From positions 1 through 13,120 of the forward strand of contig JAAXHX010000245.1 of NCBI GenBank assembly GCA_012270635.1: a stretch of 13,120 bases of DNA, given 5' to 3'. Position 1 is the first letter of the stretch, and each line of letters starts with the position of its first letter. A model generated the notes under the pieces. The model worked only from the letters and a program-made list of their open reading frames with translations, had not been told where the DNA came from and made no database searches. The DNA comes from Dehalococcoidia bacterium (GTDB lineage: Bacteria; Chloroflexota; Dehalococcoidia; Plut-88900). Shown piece after piece: positions 13,035 through 13,120 of the stretch. Made by a program: the position numbers and the translations under genes.

Positions 13035-13120
13035 CGTAGGTCTCCCGGCGGGGGTCTGCGCCTCCCATCAAAACGCCGTTTTCATGGTCGACGACGATGG
13101 CAGAGACTGAGGAGGTGTGG
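13021..13120 (-). CDS. ggt: Gamma-glutamyltransferase, C-terminal end only
   Basis: Entering from the right edge on the minus strand, 32 codons run to TGA at 13023-13021. The fragment (HTSSVSAIVVDHENGVLMGG followed by ADPRRETYVMGR) matches the C-terminus of gamma-glutamyltranspeptidases. There a strand of the form VxAI, a Gly-rich turn and the near-invariant GxADPRR-x-(G/T) motif end the small subunit. Such enzymes usually cleave glutathione and other gamma-glutamyl compounds outside the cytoplasm. The catalytic Thr and the N-terminal signal are outside the window, so activity and location cannot be judged. The stop lies inside the end of the convergent ABC permease gene, giving a 14-base overlap. 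The identification rests on about 30 residues, but the motif is distinctive. Confidence 0.75.
   Translation of the reverse strand, partial: HTSSVSAIVVDHENGVLMGGADPRRETYVMGR

Overview
The window comes from a GC-rich bacterium. No taxonomic marker settles the lineage. The gene content (rpsO-pnp followed by dapB-asd-dapA, and a NEW3-protein/ABC-2 exporter operon) and the heavy use of the Ile codon ATA despite high GC make me favour Chloroflexota, perhaps a Dehalococcoidia-like group. That placement is inference. I see no tRNA, rRNA, CRISPR array or insertion sequence.

Left part (1-5260): the 5' end of a ribosomal protein S1 gene runs leftwards off the edge from a near-consensus promoter. Divergent from it, rpsO (S15) and pnp (polynucleotide phosphorylase) form the usual pair, both starting with TTG. 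dapB and asd follow on the same strand. asd has its own promoter candidate overlapping the dapB stop codon.

Middle (5261-7646): a perfect hairpin overlapping a weak promoter candidate lies before dapA. Together dapB, asd and dapA supply three consecutive steps from aspartyl phosphate towards diaminopimelate and lysine. purA (adenylosuccinate synthetase) runs convergently on the minus strand, with a short hairpin between dapA and purA.

Right part (7647-13120): a 384-base divergent spacer holds an extended -10 promoter for purA and, facing right, a strong promoter that leaves a leader of about 210 bases with nested inverted repeats and a 12-codon upstream ORF. It feeds a tight three-gene operon: a secreted, membrane-anchored NEW3-repeat protein, an ABC ATPase with Asp in place of the catalytic Glu, and a six-helix ABC-2 permease. 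This conserved but functionally unassigned type of exporter is the best candidate for an under-described system here. Two tandem hairpins close the operon. A fused polyamine-type (PotB-PotC-like) ABC permease follows without its ATPase or binding protein. Its 3' end overlaps by 14 bases the end of a convergent gamma-glutamyltransferase gene that runs off the right edge.
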